Shown piece after piece: positions 8,542-17,707 of a stretch of 32,647 bases of DNA. The translations under genes and the position numbers were made by a program. The notes under the pieces were generated by a model. It saw only the letters and a program-made list of their open reading frames with translations, did no database searches and was not told where the DNA came from. This DNA comes from an uncultured Alphaproteobacteria bacterium. Lineage in GTDB: Bacteria; Pseudomonadota; Alphaproteobacteria; RF32; CAG-239. Location: NCBI GenBank assembly GCA_944390905.1, contig CALXRR010000017.1, positions 1 to 32,647 of the forward strand, read 5' to 3'. Every line of letters begins with the position of its first letter. The stretch's first letter is position 1.

Positions 8542-9291
8542 ATGAAGTTTATCGACACGCACATTCATTTGCAAGACTATAAGGCAAGATATACCACGGA
8601 TATTCTTTCATCAGCCTTGTCGGCAGGTGTAACCAAGTTCATCTGCTGCGGAACATCGCCGCAAGATTGGGATAAGGTTGCCGAGCTCAGCCGCCAAGGT
8701 GACGGTCGGATAATTCCGGCCTTTGGCCTCCACCCATGGTATATAGAGCAGGGCGGTTTGGATTGGGAGCAACAGCTTGAACATCAGCTTCGGCTTTTTC
8801 CGGATGCCTTGGTCGGCGAATGCGGGCTTGACGGCCTAAAATCTCCGCCTATTGATAAGCAGCTTGATGTCTTTCGCCGACATATACATTTGGCCAAGCA
8901 ATATTCCCGCCCGTTAATAATCCATTTGGTCAAGGCGCAAACTTGGTTGGAGCAAATGTGGCAAGAACTACCGGCAAAATTTGTGCTCCATTCTTTCAGC
9001 GGTAGTCCTGAGTTTGCAGCTGAGGTATCCCGCCGCGGGGGCTATGTGTCTTTTGGGCTTTCGCTGTTTAGGCACAAACGGGCAGCCAAGCTTGTACAAA
9101 GCGTCCCGCAAGAGCAAATATTGCTTGAGACGGACGGTCCGTGGCAACCCCTGCCGTCAGAGGATACCAGCCGCCCCGAGCAGCTTCCGCAGCTGGCGCA
9201 ATATATAGCCGCTTTAAGGGGAGAAGATACGGCTGATTTTGCCGCCGCGGTTTATCATAATTCAGAGGAGTTTATAAATGTCAGAAAATAA
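8542..9291 (+). CDS. TatD-family metal-dependent hydrolase
   Basis: A 249-residue amidohydrolase-fold protein of the TatD family. Metal ligands are visible in order: DTHIHL (H7, H9), GECGLDG (E93), IIHLVKA (H128), LHSFSG (H150) and LLETDGPW (D198). Relatives act as 3'-5' DNases or other phosphodiesterases. The active-site loops here (GLHPWY, IHLVKA) differ from E. coli TatD, so the substrate is open. The gene overlaps the downstream tcdA by 14 bases, which implies translational coupling. It is the first gene of the tatD-tcdA-hydF unit. Confidence 0.88.
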   Translation: MKFIDTHIHLQDYKARYTTDILSSALSAGVTKFICCGTSPQDWDKVAELSRQGDGRIIPAFGLHPWYIEQGGLDWEQQLEHQLRLFPDALVGECGLDGLKSPPIDKQLDVFRRHIHLAKQYSRPLIIHLVKAQTWLEQMWQELPAKFVLHSFSGSPEFAAEVSRRGGYVSFGLSLFRHKRAAKLVQSVPQEQILLETDGPWQPLPSEDTSRPEQLPQLAQYIAALRGEDTADFAAAVYHNSEEFINVRK

Positions 9292-10036
9292 TGACCGCTT
9301 TTTGCGCAGCCGCATGCTTTTGGGAGATGAAGCCATGTCCCGCCTGCAAAATTCAACGGTGATGATAGTAGGCTTGGGAGCCGTAGGCGGCTATGCCTTG
9401 GAAGGCTTGAGCCGTTCAGGGGTTGGGCGCTTGATATTGATAGATTTTGATGTTGTTGAAACCAGCAACATCAACCGCCAGATTTTAGCCTTGAGCTCCA
9501 CCTTGGGGCAAAACAAAACCGATGCGGCAAGGGCAAGAGTGCTAGACATCAACCCTTCCTGCGAGGTTATCACCCGCAACCTTTTTGTAAATCAGGATAC
9601 AATAGGCGAGGTGCTTGATTTTAAACCTGATTTTGTGATTGATGCTATTGATGCACTTAATCCCAAATGCCTGCTGATTGAAGAGCTCTGGAAACACCAT
9701 ATTCCGTTTATCAGCTCTATGGGCGCGGCTCTTAAACAAGACAGCTCCAAGATTGTATACGGCCGCTTGAGCCAAACCCAAAACTGTCCTCTGGCCAAGT
9801 TTGTGCGCAAACGCTTAAAGCACAGGGGCGTCCGCTTAAATGAAATTTGGTGCGTCTCCTCAACCGAGCAAGCAACCTATCCTGAAAGCGCATTGATTAT
9901 GGAAGACGACGGGGCTTGCGTTGCCTCCGGACGTCAGCGCCATAGCTTGGGTTCTCTCCCGACCATAACCGCGATTTTTGGCTTGACCGCGGCTAATGAG
10001 GCGATTAAACGACTAACTCAAAAGGAGGGAGAATAA
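9278..10036 (+). CDS. tcdA: ThiF/MoeB-family E1-like enzyme, TcdA type
   Basis: A 252-residue adenylating enzyme resembling tRNA threonylcarbamoyladenosine dehydratase (TcdA/CsdL), which closes t6A37 to the cyclic form using ATP. The nucleotide loop is GLGAVGGYA (33-41). Next are IDFDVVETSNINRQ, typical of the E1 superfamily, and a CVSSTEQ segment that corresponds to the family's conserved late cysteine region. A strong AGAGGAG precedes the ATG, inside the tatD-like gene. The stop is followed two bases later by hydF. The position raises the question whether this copy serves tRNA modification or hydrogenase maturation. Confidence 0.85.
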   Translation: MSENNDRFLRSRMLLGDEAMSRLQNSTVMIVGLGAVGGYALEGLSRSGVGRLILIDFDVVETSNINRQILALSSTLGQNKTDAARARVLDINPSCEVITRNLFVNQDTIGEVLDFKPDFVIDAIDALNPKCLLIEELWKHHIPFISSMGAALKQDSSKIVYGRLSQTQNCPLAKFVRKRLKHRGVRLNEIWCVSSTEQATYPESALIMEDDGACVASGRQRHSLGSLPTITAIFGLTAANEAIKRLTQKEGE

Positions 10037-10038
10037 AA

Positions 10039-11232
10039 ATGCTTTCGGTGCAAAAATCCATGCGCTTGCATATAGCTTTGGTCGGCCGCGTTAATGCCGG
10101 AAAATCCAGTTTTTTGAATCTGGTAACGGGGCAAAATGTTTCTATCACCTCATCAGTGGCAGGCACAACCACCGATGTGGTCGAAAAGCCCCAAGAGCTG
10201 ATACCATTGGGGCCGGTAGTCTGGCTGGATACTGCAGGGCTTGGCGACGACGGAACCTTAGGCAAGGCTCGAGTGCAGCGCACCTATCAGGCATTTGATA
10301 AAGCCGACATTGTGGTTTTGGTTTGTGACGGCAAACAAATCGGATACGAGGAGGAGCAAATTCTGGCCGAGGCTGCCAAGCGCAATTTGCCGGTTATAAG
10401 GATTTATAACAAGGCAGATTTACATCATTTAAATCAGAATGATGATGACGCAGACGGCATAGCGGTTACCTCTACTGATATATCCTCACGAGACAACGTT
10501 TTGGAGCGTTTTAAGTCCGAGCTGGTTAAAAAACTTCCGGAAGACAAGCTCACCCCGCCCACTATTATCGGAGACCTCATAAAAGAGCAGGGCAGCCTGG
10601 TACTGGTTATTCCCCTTGATGAACAAGCCCCGCAAGGCCGCTTGTTACCGCTTCAGGTTCAAGTAATCCGAGACGGACTGGATCATGGCTGTTCGGTTAT
10701 GGCAGTTAGGGATGGAGAATATGCTACGGCTCTGCAGCGTTTTGCCTCACATCCTGATTTGGTAATAGCCGATTCCAGTGCGATAAAACTCGTAGCCGAG
10801 CAAACCCCGCCTGATGTTGCCCTCACTACATTTTCAATCCTTTTTGCCCGCTTAAAAGGCGACTTGCGCAAGATGGTTGAAGGCGCTCAAACTCTGTTTG
10901 ACCTCCATGACGGAGATAAAATTTTGATAGCGGAATCTTGCACCCACCATGCCGGAGCCAAAGACATCGGCACAGTCAAAATTCCCGAGCTTATCCGGCG
11001 CAAAAGCGGCAAAAATATTAGCTTTGAACATATCGCCGGTTGTGACTTTCCTAGAGATTTAACGCCTTATCGTTTGGTTATCCAATGCGGAGGCTGTATG
11101 AGCAACCGCCGTACTATCTTGAGCCGCATCAATCGTTGTGCAGTAGCCGGAGTTCCGATAACCAATTATGGAGTATGCTTGTCAGCCTTGCAGGGATTTT
11201 TGCCGCGTGTAATTGAGCCGTTTGGGCTTTAG
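10039..11232 (+). CDS. hydF: [FeFe]-hydrogenase maturation GTPase HydF
   Basis: Scaffold GTPase on which the 2Fe subcluster of the H-cluster is completed before transfer to apo-hydrogenase. It is 397 residues. The N-terminal GTPase domain has P-loop GRVNAGKS (16-23), switch DTAGLGDDG and NKAD. A dimerisation domain follows. The C-terminal cluster domain has C301-x-H303 and C350-GG-C353, matching the CxH...CxxC iron-sulfur site of HydF. The residue before C350 is Gln where many relatives have His. A very strong AAGGAGGGAG lies just before the ATG, two bases after tcdA. HydG follows 125 bases downstream and HydE lies at 23813. Confidence 0.96.
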   Translation: MLSVQKSMRLHIALVGRVNAGKSSFLNLVTGQNVSITSSVAGTTTDVVEKPQELIPLGPVVWLDTAGLGDDGTLGKARVQRTYQAFDKADIVVLVCDGKQIGYEEEQILAEAAKRNLPVIRIYNKADLHHLNQNDDDADGIAVTSTDISSRDNVLERFKSELVKKLPEDKLTPPTIIGDLIKEQGSLVLVIPLDEQAPQGRLLPLQVQVIRDGLDHGCSVMAVRDGEYATALQRFASHPDLVIADSSAIKLVAEQTPPDVALTTFSILFARLKGDLRKMVEGAQTLFDLHDGDKILIAESCTHHAGAKDIGTVKIPELIRRKSGKNISFEHIAGCDFPRDLTPYRLVIQCGGCMSNRRTILSRINRCAVAGVPITNYGVCLSALQGFLPRVIEPFGL

Positions 11233-11275
11233 GAGCTTTGGGCGAGCGCACAGTTTTTTTTTGATTGGTTGATAC

Positions 11276-11304
11276 TTGACAAATATCCGAAATAAAGCTA
11301 CATT
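11276..11304 (+). promoter_or_regulatory. Promoter of hydG
   Basis: A perfect -35 box TTGACA (11276-11281), a 17-base spacer and a -10 box TACATT (11299-11304). The predicted start is about 45 bases before the hydG ATG, so hydG has its own promoter and need not depend on the tatD-tcdA-hydF transcript. A T9 run just upstream (11254-11262) lacks a convincing stem. Confidence 0.7.
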
Positions 11305-11357
11305 CCACCGCGAAAAGGATATTATTTTAGAGTATTAATCAATAAATTATTAAATTT

Positions 11358-12794
11358 ATGGACACTAAGTTATGTAAAGGACTTCCGCGGATAGATACCG
11401 CCGGTCTCAAATCGTTTATTCCGGAAAACACCATTTACACTCTGTTGCAAGGCCACGCTCCGGATAAGTTTGAAGTTAGGGATATTCTGGCCAAATCACT
11501 GAGCAAAACTCGCCTTAATCCAAATGAAATGGCGGCATTGCTGTTGACTAAAGATCCCGAGCTGGTTGAAGAGATAACCTCGTCGGCCGCCGCACTCAAA
11601 AAAGAGATTTACGGTAATCGGATAGTGTTTTTTGCCCCGCTCTATGTCGGCAACAAATGCATTAATGATTGCAGTTATTGCGGCTATCGGTCATCGAATG
11701 CCTCGCTTGAGCGCAAAACCTTGTCATTTGCAGAGCTAAGGGATGAGGTCTCCATGCTTGAGAACAATGGGCACAAAAGGCTGATATTGGTTTATGGCGA
11801 AGACCCCGCATATAATCCTGATTTTATAGCCTCCACGGTCAAAGAAGTCTATTCGGTCAAAGTCGGCAAGGGCGAAATCCGCCGCGTTAATATCAACGCC
11901 GCTCCGCTGGATATTGAAGGCTTCCGCAGGGTCAAAGCCGCCGGTATCGGTACTTATCAAATTTTTCAGGAGACGTATCATCGCGCCTCTTATGAAAAAT
12001 ATCATCCGCGCGGCTTAAAGTCAGACTACTTGTGGCGGCTCTATGCCTTTGATCGCGCGATGAAAGCCGGTATTGATGATGTTGGCATGGGTGCCCTGAT
12101 AGGTCTTTATGATTATAGGTTTGAGGCCTTGTCAATGCTCTACCATGTGATTCATTTGGAGCAAGAGTTTAATGTCGGACCGCATACCATTTCGTTTCCA
12201 CGAATGGAGCCCGCATTAAATACGGAGCTAGCCAGCCGCCCGCCGCACGCAGTGAAAGATGCTGATTTTATGCAAATGATAGCAATCATTCGCTTGTCGG
12301 TTCCGTATACGGGCATGATATTAACCGCTCGTGAACCGGAAAGCCTGCGTACTCAGGCCATCAAATACGGCATCAGCCAAATTGACGCCGGTTCTAATAT
12401 CGGAGTTGGTGCTTATGCCGGTTGTGATGATGAGCATGGCAAGAAGCGCAGCCAGTTTGAGCTGAGTGATAACCGTAGCTTGGATGAGGTTGTCAACAAG
12501 CTCTGTGAGCAAGGATTTTTGCCTTCGTTTTGCACCGGCTGCTACCGCTTGGGTCGTACCGGAGAGCATTTTATGGAGTTTGCCATTCCGGGCTTTGTCA
12601 AGCGTTTCTGTACGCCCAACGCCATCCTTACGTTGGCCGAGTATGCTGAGGACTATGCCTCTCCTGAGACCAAAGCCAAATGCTTGTCGGCGATTAAGCG
12701 TGAGCTTGAGCAAATGCCGGAAAGTATCCGCAAGACAGAGCTGCAAAATAAGCTTGTTTCCATAAGTCAAGGGCAGCGAGACTTGTTCTTTTGA
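11358..12794 (+). CDS. hydG: [FeFe]-hydrogenase maturase HydG (radical SAM tyrosine lyase)
   Basis: Cleaves tyrosine to supply the CO and CN ligands of the H-cluster. It is 478 residues. The radical SAM cluster motif is CINDCSYC (C101, C105, C108). The C-terminal auxiliary cluster motif is CX2CX22C (C392, C395, C418), which separates HydG from the thiazole enzyme ThiH. The barrel contains VYGEDP and ETYHRASYEKYHP. The first ATG after an in-frame TAA is at 11358. No clear Shine-Dalgarno sequence precedes it, and the nearest purine run (AAAAGGAT) lies about 40 bases upstream. A strong terminator follows the stop. Confidence 0.97.
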   Translation: MDTKLCKGLPRIDTAGLKSFIPENTIYTLLQGHAPDKFEVRDILAKSLSKTRLNPNEMAALLLTKDPELVEEITSSAAALKKEIYGNRIVFFAPLYVGNKCINDCSYCGYRSSNASLERKTLSFAELRDEVSMLENNGHKRLILVYGEDPAYNPDFIASTVKEVYSVKVGKGEIRRVNINAAPLDIEGFRRVKAAGIGTYQIFQETYHRASYEKYHPRGLKSDYLWRLYAFDRAMKAGIDDVGMGALIGLYDYRFEALSMLYHVIHLEQEFNVGPHTISFPRMEPALNTELASRPPHAVKDADFMQMIAIIRLSVPYTGMILTAREPESLRTQAIKYGISQIDAGSNIGVGAYAGCDDEHGKKRSQFELSDNRSLDEVVNKLCEQGFLPSFCTGCYRLGRTGEHFMEFAIPGFVKRFCTPNAILTLAEYAEDYASPETKAKCLSAIKRELEQMPESIRKTELQNKLVSISQGQRDLFF

Positions 12795-12802
12795 AAGCCC
12801 AA

Positions 12803-12830
12803 CCCTCGGTTTATAAGCCGAGGGTTTTTT
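12803..12830 (+). terminator. Rho-independent terminator after hydG
   Basis: CCCTCGG (12803-12809) pairs with CCGAGGG (12818-12824), followed by TTTTTT. It lies 8 bases after the hydG stop. Confidence 0.9.
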
Positions 12831-12877
12831 GTTATGTAACAAATTTATTAAATATTTTGTGATATTAATTTTAACGC

Positions 12878-12905
12878 TTGAATTTTTGTCAATTTATGCT
12901 AAAAT
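12878..12905 (+). promoter_or_regulatory. Candidate promoter of the 648-aa orphan gene
   Basis: TTGAAT (12878-12883) and TAAAAT (12900-12905, five of six) lie 16 bases apart, about 37 bases before the ATG at 12942. The surroundings are strongly AT-rich. Confidence 0.5.
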
Positions 12906-12941
12906 GAAAACAATTAAAATAATTGGTAAAGGTAATAAACC

Positions 12942-14888
12942 ATGGTAGATGCCGCTGAACAAAACCGTACAATAGAATTTGACAATCTGTCATCTCACCC
13001 TCAAAGTGAAGGTGACTTGACCGCCGCAGATGTCCGCCGCAGTATAGAAGAACCATTACAAGCACTGCGCTCTGAGCTCCAAGACTTGCAGGCGAGGGGG
13101 ACCGAACTCCTGACTGAAATGGGGCGGGCCGCACCGGAAGACAAGGCAAGATTAATGCAAGAGTGGAAGGCCAATTCCGCCCACAAGCAGCAAACCATGC
13201 ATCGTATTGCGGCACTTGAGCAACAGCTCAATGCCCACCTTAAGGCGCCTGAAGTATCTACCGCTTTGCACAATATTCAAAATTCCGCCGGAGACAAAGC
13301 CAACACCAAGCTTGAAGTCGATTCGGAAGGCAAACTCCGTCTGGCGGTTGAACATTTGCAACCGACCCCGTTCAGCTTCCGCATCAGTGACGGTCATTTG
13401 ACTTTTGATAATACCAATATCAGCAAAGACCAACTCAAAGAGATGCTTGGCACGCTTGAGAAAATGGGGATTAAGAATATTCGCTTGCCCGAAGGCTTGG
13501 ATGCCGCACTGGCTGATAATTTGACCCAAGCTATGGATGAGCGCCGCCAAGACGAAGATAGCCGCTACAGCCGCGACGGCAACACGCCGGTTAGTATGAG
13601 CGGTGAAAATGAGCCCGAATTTCCCGTCCGTCCTGATGAGGCTCAAAGCCTCAACATGCCCGAGCCTAAAGAACCACCCAAGTTCAGCTATGACTATAAT
13701 GAGTTTAAGCATAAATTAGAGTTTGATATTTTACAACGCAATATGGGCAAGCGCGAGGGCTTAAGCTTTTTCCATACCAAGAGCAACGGTTATGACAAAT
13801 GGTATGTCTATGATACCGAAAATCCTGATAACTTTGATACCGACGGCGCTGTTGCCAAAGATGGCTCAGTCAAAAACAAAAATGCTTTTGTTATTTGGTC
13901 TAAAGAAAAATCCGACGGTTCGTTGGAGTTAGGTTATAGCATGCCTGCCGGCAAAGGCATAGGCAATGCTCTTGCTGATAAATTAATTTCATTACACAAA
14001 GACCGCGGCTATACTCATATTAAATTTGGAGACTTGACCGATGATGATGCCGGTACCTTCCGCACCCGTTGCGCTCGTTTGGGCATCATTCCTGTAGGTA
14101 TAGGTATTAATGAAAAGCACGCAGCCGATATGGTCAAAGAAGCCACCGGCAAGCTTTCAGAAACCGAGTTGCAAACCTTCAAGTGGCGTTTGGCCCAGCA
14201 GATGAGGGCTAACTTGCGCAACCAAGGCAAGAGTGTCAGTGGCGACCGTACTGAAGATTATATTAACGAGCTTGAAGGCAACTATCACTTCACTCCGTTT
14301 AAAAAAGCCTATGACGGTGTTTTAAAGAAGATGATTGAAGATAGCAAACGTTCACGTAAAGCCGAAGATGCCATCGGCGCAACCTATGCCTTTGAGAAAG
14401 TCTTTGAGGCTTATCGTGGAGGAGCCGATATCGACAGTCCGAGCAAAATTACTTTGGGCGAAGTTTTGAACCCTGAAAACAATCTGTTTACTGCTGAAGA
14501 AATATCCGCAATTAAGGCCCGCTTTGCCGAGCAGGGCAAAACCATTGACGGAGAACAGACCATGAATAAACTCTCCAAAGAAGATTTGGGTGATATGTTC
14601 CAAGCCATATTGCCGATACAGCAAAAACAAGTAGCTAAAGATCTGGCCGCCAAAGTTAGTGAGTATGACAACAAGAAGGATAAAGACGATGCGGTCAAAG
14701 AGGAAATTGATAACGCCAACCAAACCATATCGCGTATATCCGGAGAATTGGAGCAAAAAGGCGTCAGCAAGATGTATTTTCCCTCAATTAGTAAATCGCT
14801 TCGCTTCGGCGGCAATCAAGCCCAGTCCCAACAACAGCAACAATCACATAATCCGCAGTCCTATGGGCGTGGCGACGGAGGTCGTTAG
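12942..14888 (+). CDS. Orphan 648-aa protein with a GNAT-like central segment
   Basis: I do not recognise this protein. It has no signal peptide or membrane segment. Residues 1-110 are charged and predicted coiled coil. About 110-200 form a compact region with a leucine-rich helix. About 200-260 are Pro/Glu/Asp-rich and likely disordered. About 260-385 look like a folded domain. Within it, PAGKGIGNAL (335-344) followed by a helix, the strand YTHIKF and ARLGIIPVG resembles motifs A/B of GNAT acetyltransferases, whose Q/RxxGxG/A loop binds acetyl-CoA. From about 385 to 610 it is helical and charged. The tail is Gln/Gly-rich. AAAGG precedes the ATG. It stands alone between two terminators. A cytosolic scaffold, modification enzyme or secreted effector are all possible. 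Confidence 0.75.
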   Translation: MVDAAEQNRTIEFDNLSSHPQSEGDLTAADVRRSIEEPLQALRSELQDLQARGTELLTEMGRAAPEDKARLMQEWKANSAHKQQTMHRIAALEQQLNAHLKAPEVSTALHNIQNSAGDKANTKLEVDSEGKLRLAVEHLQPTPFSFRISDGHLTFDNTNISKDQLKEMLGTLEKMGIKNIRLPEGLDAALADNLTQAMDERRQDEDSRYSRDGNTPVSMSGENEPEFPVRPDEAQSLNMPEPKEPPKFSYDYNEFKHKLEFDILQRNMGKREGLSFFHTKSNGYDKWYVYDTENPDNFDTDGAVAKDGSVKNKNAFVIWSKEKSDGSLELGYSMPAGKGIGNALADKLISLHKDRGYTHIKFGDLTDDDAGTFRTRCARLGIIPVGIGINEKHAADMVKEATGKLSETELQTFKWRLAQQMRANLRNQGKSVSGDRTEDYINELEGNYHFTPFKKAYDGVLKKMIEDSKRSRKAEDAIGATYAFEKVFEAYRGGADIDSPSKITLGEVLNPENNLFTAEEISAIKARFAEQGKTIDGEQTMNKLSKEDLGDMFQAILPIQQKQVAKDLAAKVSEYDNKKDKDDAVKEEIDNANQTISRISGELEQKGVSKMYFPSISKSLRFGGNQAQSQQQQQSHNPQSYGRGDGGR

Positions 14889-14902
14889 TATTAACTCAAG
14901 TC

Positions 14903-14947
14903 AAAAAAATCCCCTTTGAAAATTTTTTTCAAAGGGGATTTTCTTTT
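14903..14947. terminator. Terminator after the 648-aa gene, possibly bidirectional
   Basis: AATCCCCTTTGAAAA pairs with TTTTCAAAGGGGATT around an AT-rich loop and is followed by TTTTCTTTTTT. On the other strand a run of T also follows the stem, so it may also stop transcription of the convergent glgP gene that ends at 14994. Confidence 0.85.
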
Positions 14948-14993
14948 TTCCTCCACTTTCTGGGGTACAGATCAAAAACCGAGGGGATTTTTG

Positions 14994-17522
14994 TTAAGCA
15001 CATTTCTTTGATTTTGCACCTTTGGCTGAAGGCTTATCGTCAGCCGGTTTTTTGAAACTTTCCATCGTGTGCCAAATATGCTGGTCATATTCCAATACGG
15101 CACGGTCTGAAGAAAAGTATCCCATTCTGGCTACATTCAAAATTGCCTTTTTAGCCCAAGATTCCTTATCTTGGAAATCAGCGGCAGCTTGTTGAATGGT
15201 ATTGTTGAAAGCCTCCAAATCAGCCAATACAAAGAAGTAATCGCGATTAAGCAGCTCTTCAAAAATCGGCTTAAACAGCAATACATAGTCTTTTTCGCAG
15301 AACATATTAGAGTTAAGCGCATTAAGAATACGTTTGATATAGTCGCTGCTCTCATAAATCGCACGCGGATTATAAGTGCTACGTCTTTGTTTGATTTCTT
15401 CTTCAGTCAAACCGAAAAGGTAGAAGTTTTCCGGCCCGACTTCCTCACGGATTTCAATATTAGCTCCGTCAAGAGTACCAACCGTTAAAGCCCCATTAAG
15501 AGCAAACTTCATATTTCCGGTACCGGACGCCTCAAACCCTGCAGTCGAAATTTGCAGGCTTACATCAGCCGCCGGAATCATAACCTCAGCCAAAGATACC
15601 TTATAATCCGGTACAAATACCACTTTCAGCATATCATTAACTTTTGGGTCATTGTTAACGACATCAGCTACGTTGTTGATAAGCTTAATAATCAGTTTTG
15701 CAAAATTATAAGATGGAGCAGCTTTACCGGCAAATATATAAGTCTTTGGAGTAGTCAGCTTTTTGTTGTCTTTAATAATCGCCAAATAATCCCCGATAAC
15801 CTGCAAAATGGTCATGAGCTGACGCTTATATTCATGAATACGTTTAGCATGGACAATAAACATGCTGTCCGGATCGATTAAAATACCCGAAGTCTTTGAT
15901 ATAACTTTAATCAAGCGCTTTTTATTGTCACGTTTTACTTTAGCAAAATTAGCCACAAACTCTTTATCATTGACCAATTTTTCAAGTTTTCGTAATTCAT
16001 TAAGGTCAGTTACCCACTTGTTGCCTATTTTTTCATCAATCAAATCAGACAAAGCATTGTTTGCATGCAGCAACCATCTTCTGGGAGTAATACCGTTGGT
16101 GACATTTGTAAATTTCTCAGGCCAAATTTCATAGAACTCCGGCACCAGCGAAGCCTTAATCAAATCGGAGTGAATTTTAGCCACCCCGTTGACCGAGAAA
16201 GACCCAACGATTGACAGGTTTGCCATACGAATAATCTGGTTGTCACCGTCACCGACCACAATCGAGAGCTTATTGAGCTTGGCATTATCATCGCCGACTT
16301 TAGATTTAGCAAAGTTAATAAAGCGACGGTTGATTTCATAAATAATCTGAAGGTGACGCGGCAAAATTTTACCCAAAATTCTTGACGGCCATGTTTCCAG
16401 CGCCTCAGGCAGCAAAGTATGGTTAGTGTAAGCAAATACATGGGTAACAATATCCCAAGCATCATCCCATTCTTGCCCATACACGTCAATTAATAGACGC
16501 ATCATCTCAACAATAGCCAAAGCCGGATGAGTATCGTTTAATTGAATGCAAACTTGCTCCGGCAACTTATGAAAGTCGTTGCTCTTTTCAAGGAAGCGGC
16601 GGATAATATCTTGAATTGCGCAAGATACAAAGAAGTATTGCTGTACAAAACGCAACTCTTTACCCGATTCTACAGCGTCAGAAGGATAAAGCACTTTAGA
16701 TACGGTCTCGGTACCGATTTTTTCTTTAACGGCTTCAAGAGAACCGCCTTCATTAAAGATGTTAATATCTAACTCATCGTCAGTTTTAGCCGAGAACAAA
16801 CGCAAATAGTTTACGGATTTTCCATTATATCCGACGATAGGAAAGTCAAACGGCACACCATAAAAATGCTTGGTGTTCATCCAAATAAAAGTATCTTGTC
16901 CGTTAGCATTTTTAATCACTTCGACATCACCATAAATCGGGATGGTTACGGTGCGATCATGTCTGGCAAACTGCCACGGAGAGTCTTCACACAACCAAGT
17001 ATCAGCTTGCTCAACTTGATATCCGTTTTCAAACTTTTGCTTAAACAAACCAAACTGGTAGTTGATGCCATATCCAAACCCCGGAATACCAAGAGACGCC
17101 ATAGAGTCCAAATAGCAAGCAGCCAGTCTTCCCAAGCCGCCGTTGCCCAAAGCCGGGTCATACTCGGCATCAAAAATCTCATCTAAAGTAATGTCAGGTA
17201 ACCCTTCGATTTTGATTTCTTTTAAGATATCAAACAAACCAAGGTTATGCAAGTTGTTTTCCAAAGAACGTCCGATAAGATATTCAATTGACAGATAATA
17301 GATTCGTTTGCTGTTGTATTGATTATATCTGGCAATTGTATCATACATTTTATCCATGGCAAACTCGCGAACCGCTAAAGCTACAGCCAAGAAAGCCTCA
17401 CCTTTATTGATTTCACAAGTGCGTTTCCCGATAAAATATTTGATATAATGTTCTATCGATAACTTCAATCTGGCCTTATCTATTTCATTGATAATCATTT
17501 TAGTATCATCAGTTTTTTTCAC
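14994..17522 (-). CDS. glgP: Glycogen/alpha-glucan phosphorylase
   Basis: Releases glucose 1-phosphate from alpha-1,4-glucan using phosphate and PLP. It is 842 residues, normal length. N-terminal GNGGLGRLAACYLDS is the family glycine-rich region. The PLP lysine is K672 in GTGNMKFALNG, followed by TLDGANIEI. The start is GTG: GGAGA lies 7 bases upstream, and no in-frame ATG occurs until codon 9, at the edge of the conserved region. The C-terminus ends in a Lys-rich tail. It pairs functionally with MalQ at 24940 in glucan breakdown, although the genes are 10 kb apart. It is divergent from tolC across 185 bases. Confidence 0.96.
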   Translation of the reverse strand: MKKTDDTKMIINEIDKARLKLSIEHYIKYFIGKRTCEINKGEAFLAVALAVREFAMDKMYDTIARYNQYNSKRIYYLSIEYLIGRSLENNLHNLGLFDILKEIKIEGLPDITLDEIFDAEYDPALGNGGLGRLAACYLDSMASLGIPGFGYGINYQFGLFKQKFENGYQVEQADTWLCEDSPWQFARHDRTVTIPIYGDVEVIKNANGQDTFIWMNTKHFYGVPFDFPIVGYNGKSVNYLRLFSAKTDDELDINIFNEGGSLEAVKEKIGTETVSKVLYPSDAVESGKELRFVQQYFFVSCAIQDIIRRFLEKSNDFHKLPEQVCIQLNDTHPALAIVEMMRLLIDVYGQEWDDAWDIVTHVFAYTNHTLLPEALETWPSRILGKILPRHLQIIYEINRRFINFAKSKVGDDNAKLNKLSIVVGDGDNQIIRMANLSIVGSFSVNGVAKIHSDLIKASLVPEFYEIWPEKFTNVTNGITPRRWLLHANNALSDLIDEKIGNKWVTDLNELRKLEKLVNDKEFVANFAKVKRDNKKRLIKVISKTSGILIDPDSMFIVHAKRIHEYKRQLMTILQVIGDYLAIIKDNKKLTTPKTYIFAGKAAPSYNFAKLIIKLINNVADVVNNDPKVNDMLKVVFVPDYKVSLAEVMIPAADVSLQISTAGFEASGTGNMKFALNGALTVGTLDGANIEIREEVGPENFYLFGLTEEEIKQRRSTYNPRAIYESSDYIKRILNALNSNMFCEKDYVLLFKPIFEELLNRDYFFVLADLEAFNNTIQQAAADFQDKESWAKKAILNVARMGYFSSDRAVLEYDQHIWHTMESFKKPADDKPSAKGAKSKKCA

Positions 17523-17650
17523 GGTACGTTCTCCATAAAGTTAAAACATACAAATTTATCCCAAGGATAAATAGAATTGTTTGAAATATGGTTAATTTGC
17601 ATTATTTTTCTGACGAGTATAAAAAATTATCATTTTATTTAGAAATATCA

Positions 17651-17679
17651 TTGCATAATTTGTACAGCTTAAATATAAT
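17651..17679 (+). promoter_or_regulatory. Promoter of the tolC-popZ operon
   Basis: TTGCAT (17651-17656, four of six), a 17-base spacer and a perfect TATAAT (17674-17679). The predicted start is about 20 bases before the tolC ATG, just ahead of the GAGGAATAGG ribosome binding site. Confidence 0.7.
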
Positions 17680-17707
17680 TCTAAAGAATTTTATTGAGGA
17701 ATAGGTA

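Noticed and set aside
11231..11262. T9 run after hydF as a terminator
   Set aside because: No stem longer than three pairs precedes it.
11358..12794. Assignment as ThiH (thiazole synthase tyrosine lyase)
   Set aside because: The C-terminal CX2CX22C motif and the hydF neighbourhood fit HydG; no thiamine genes are nearby.
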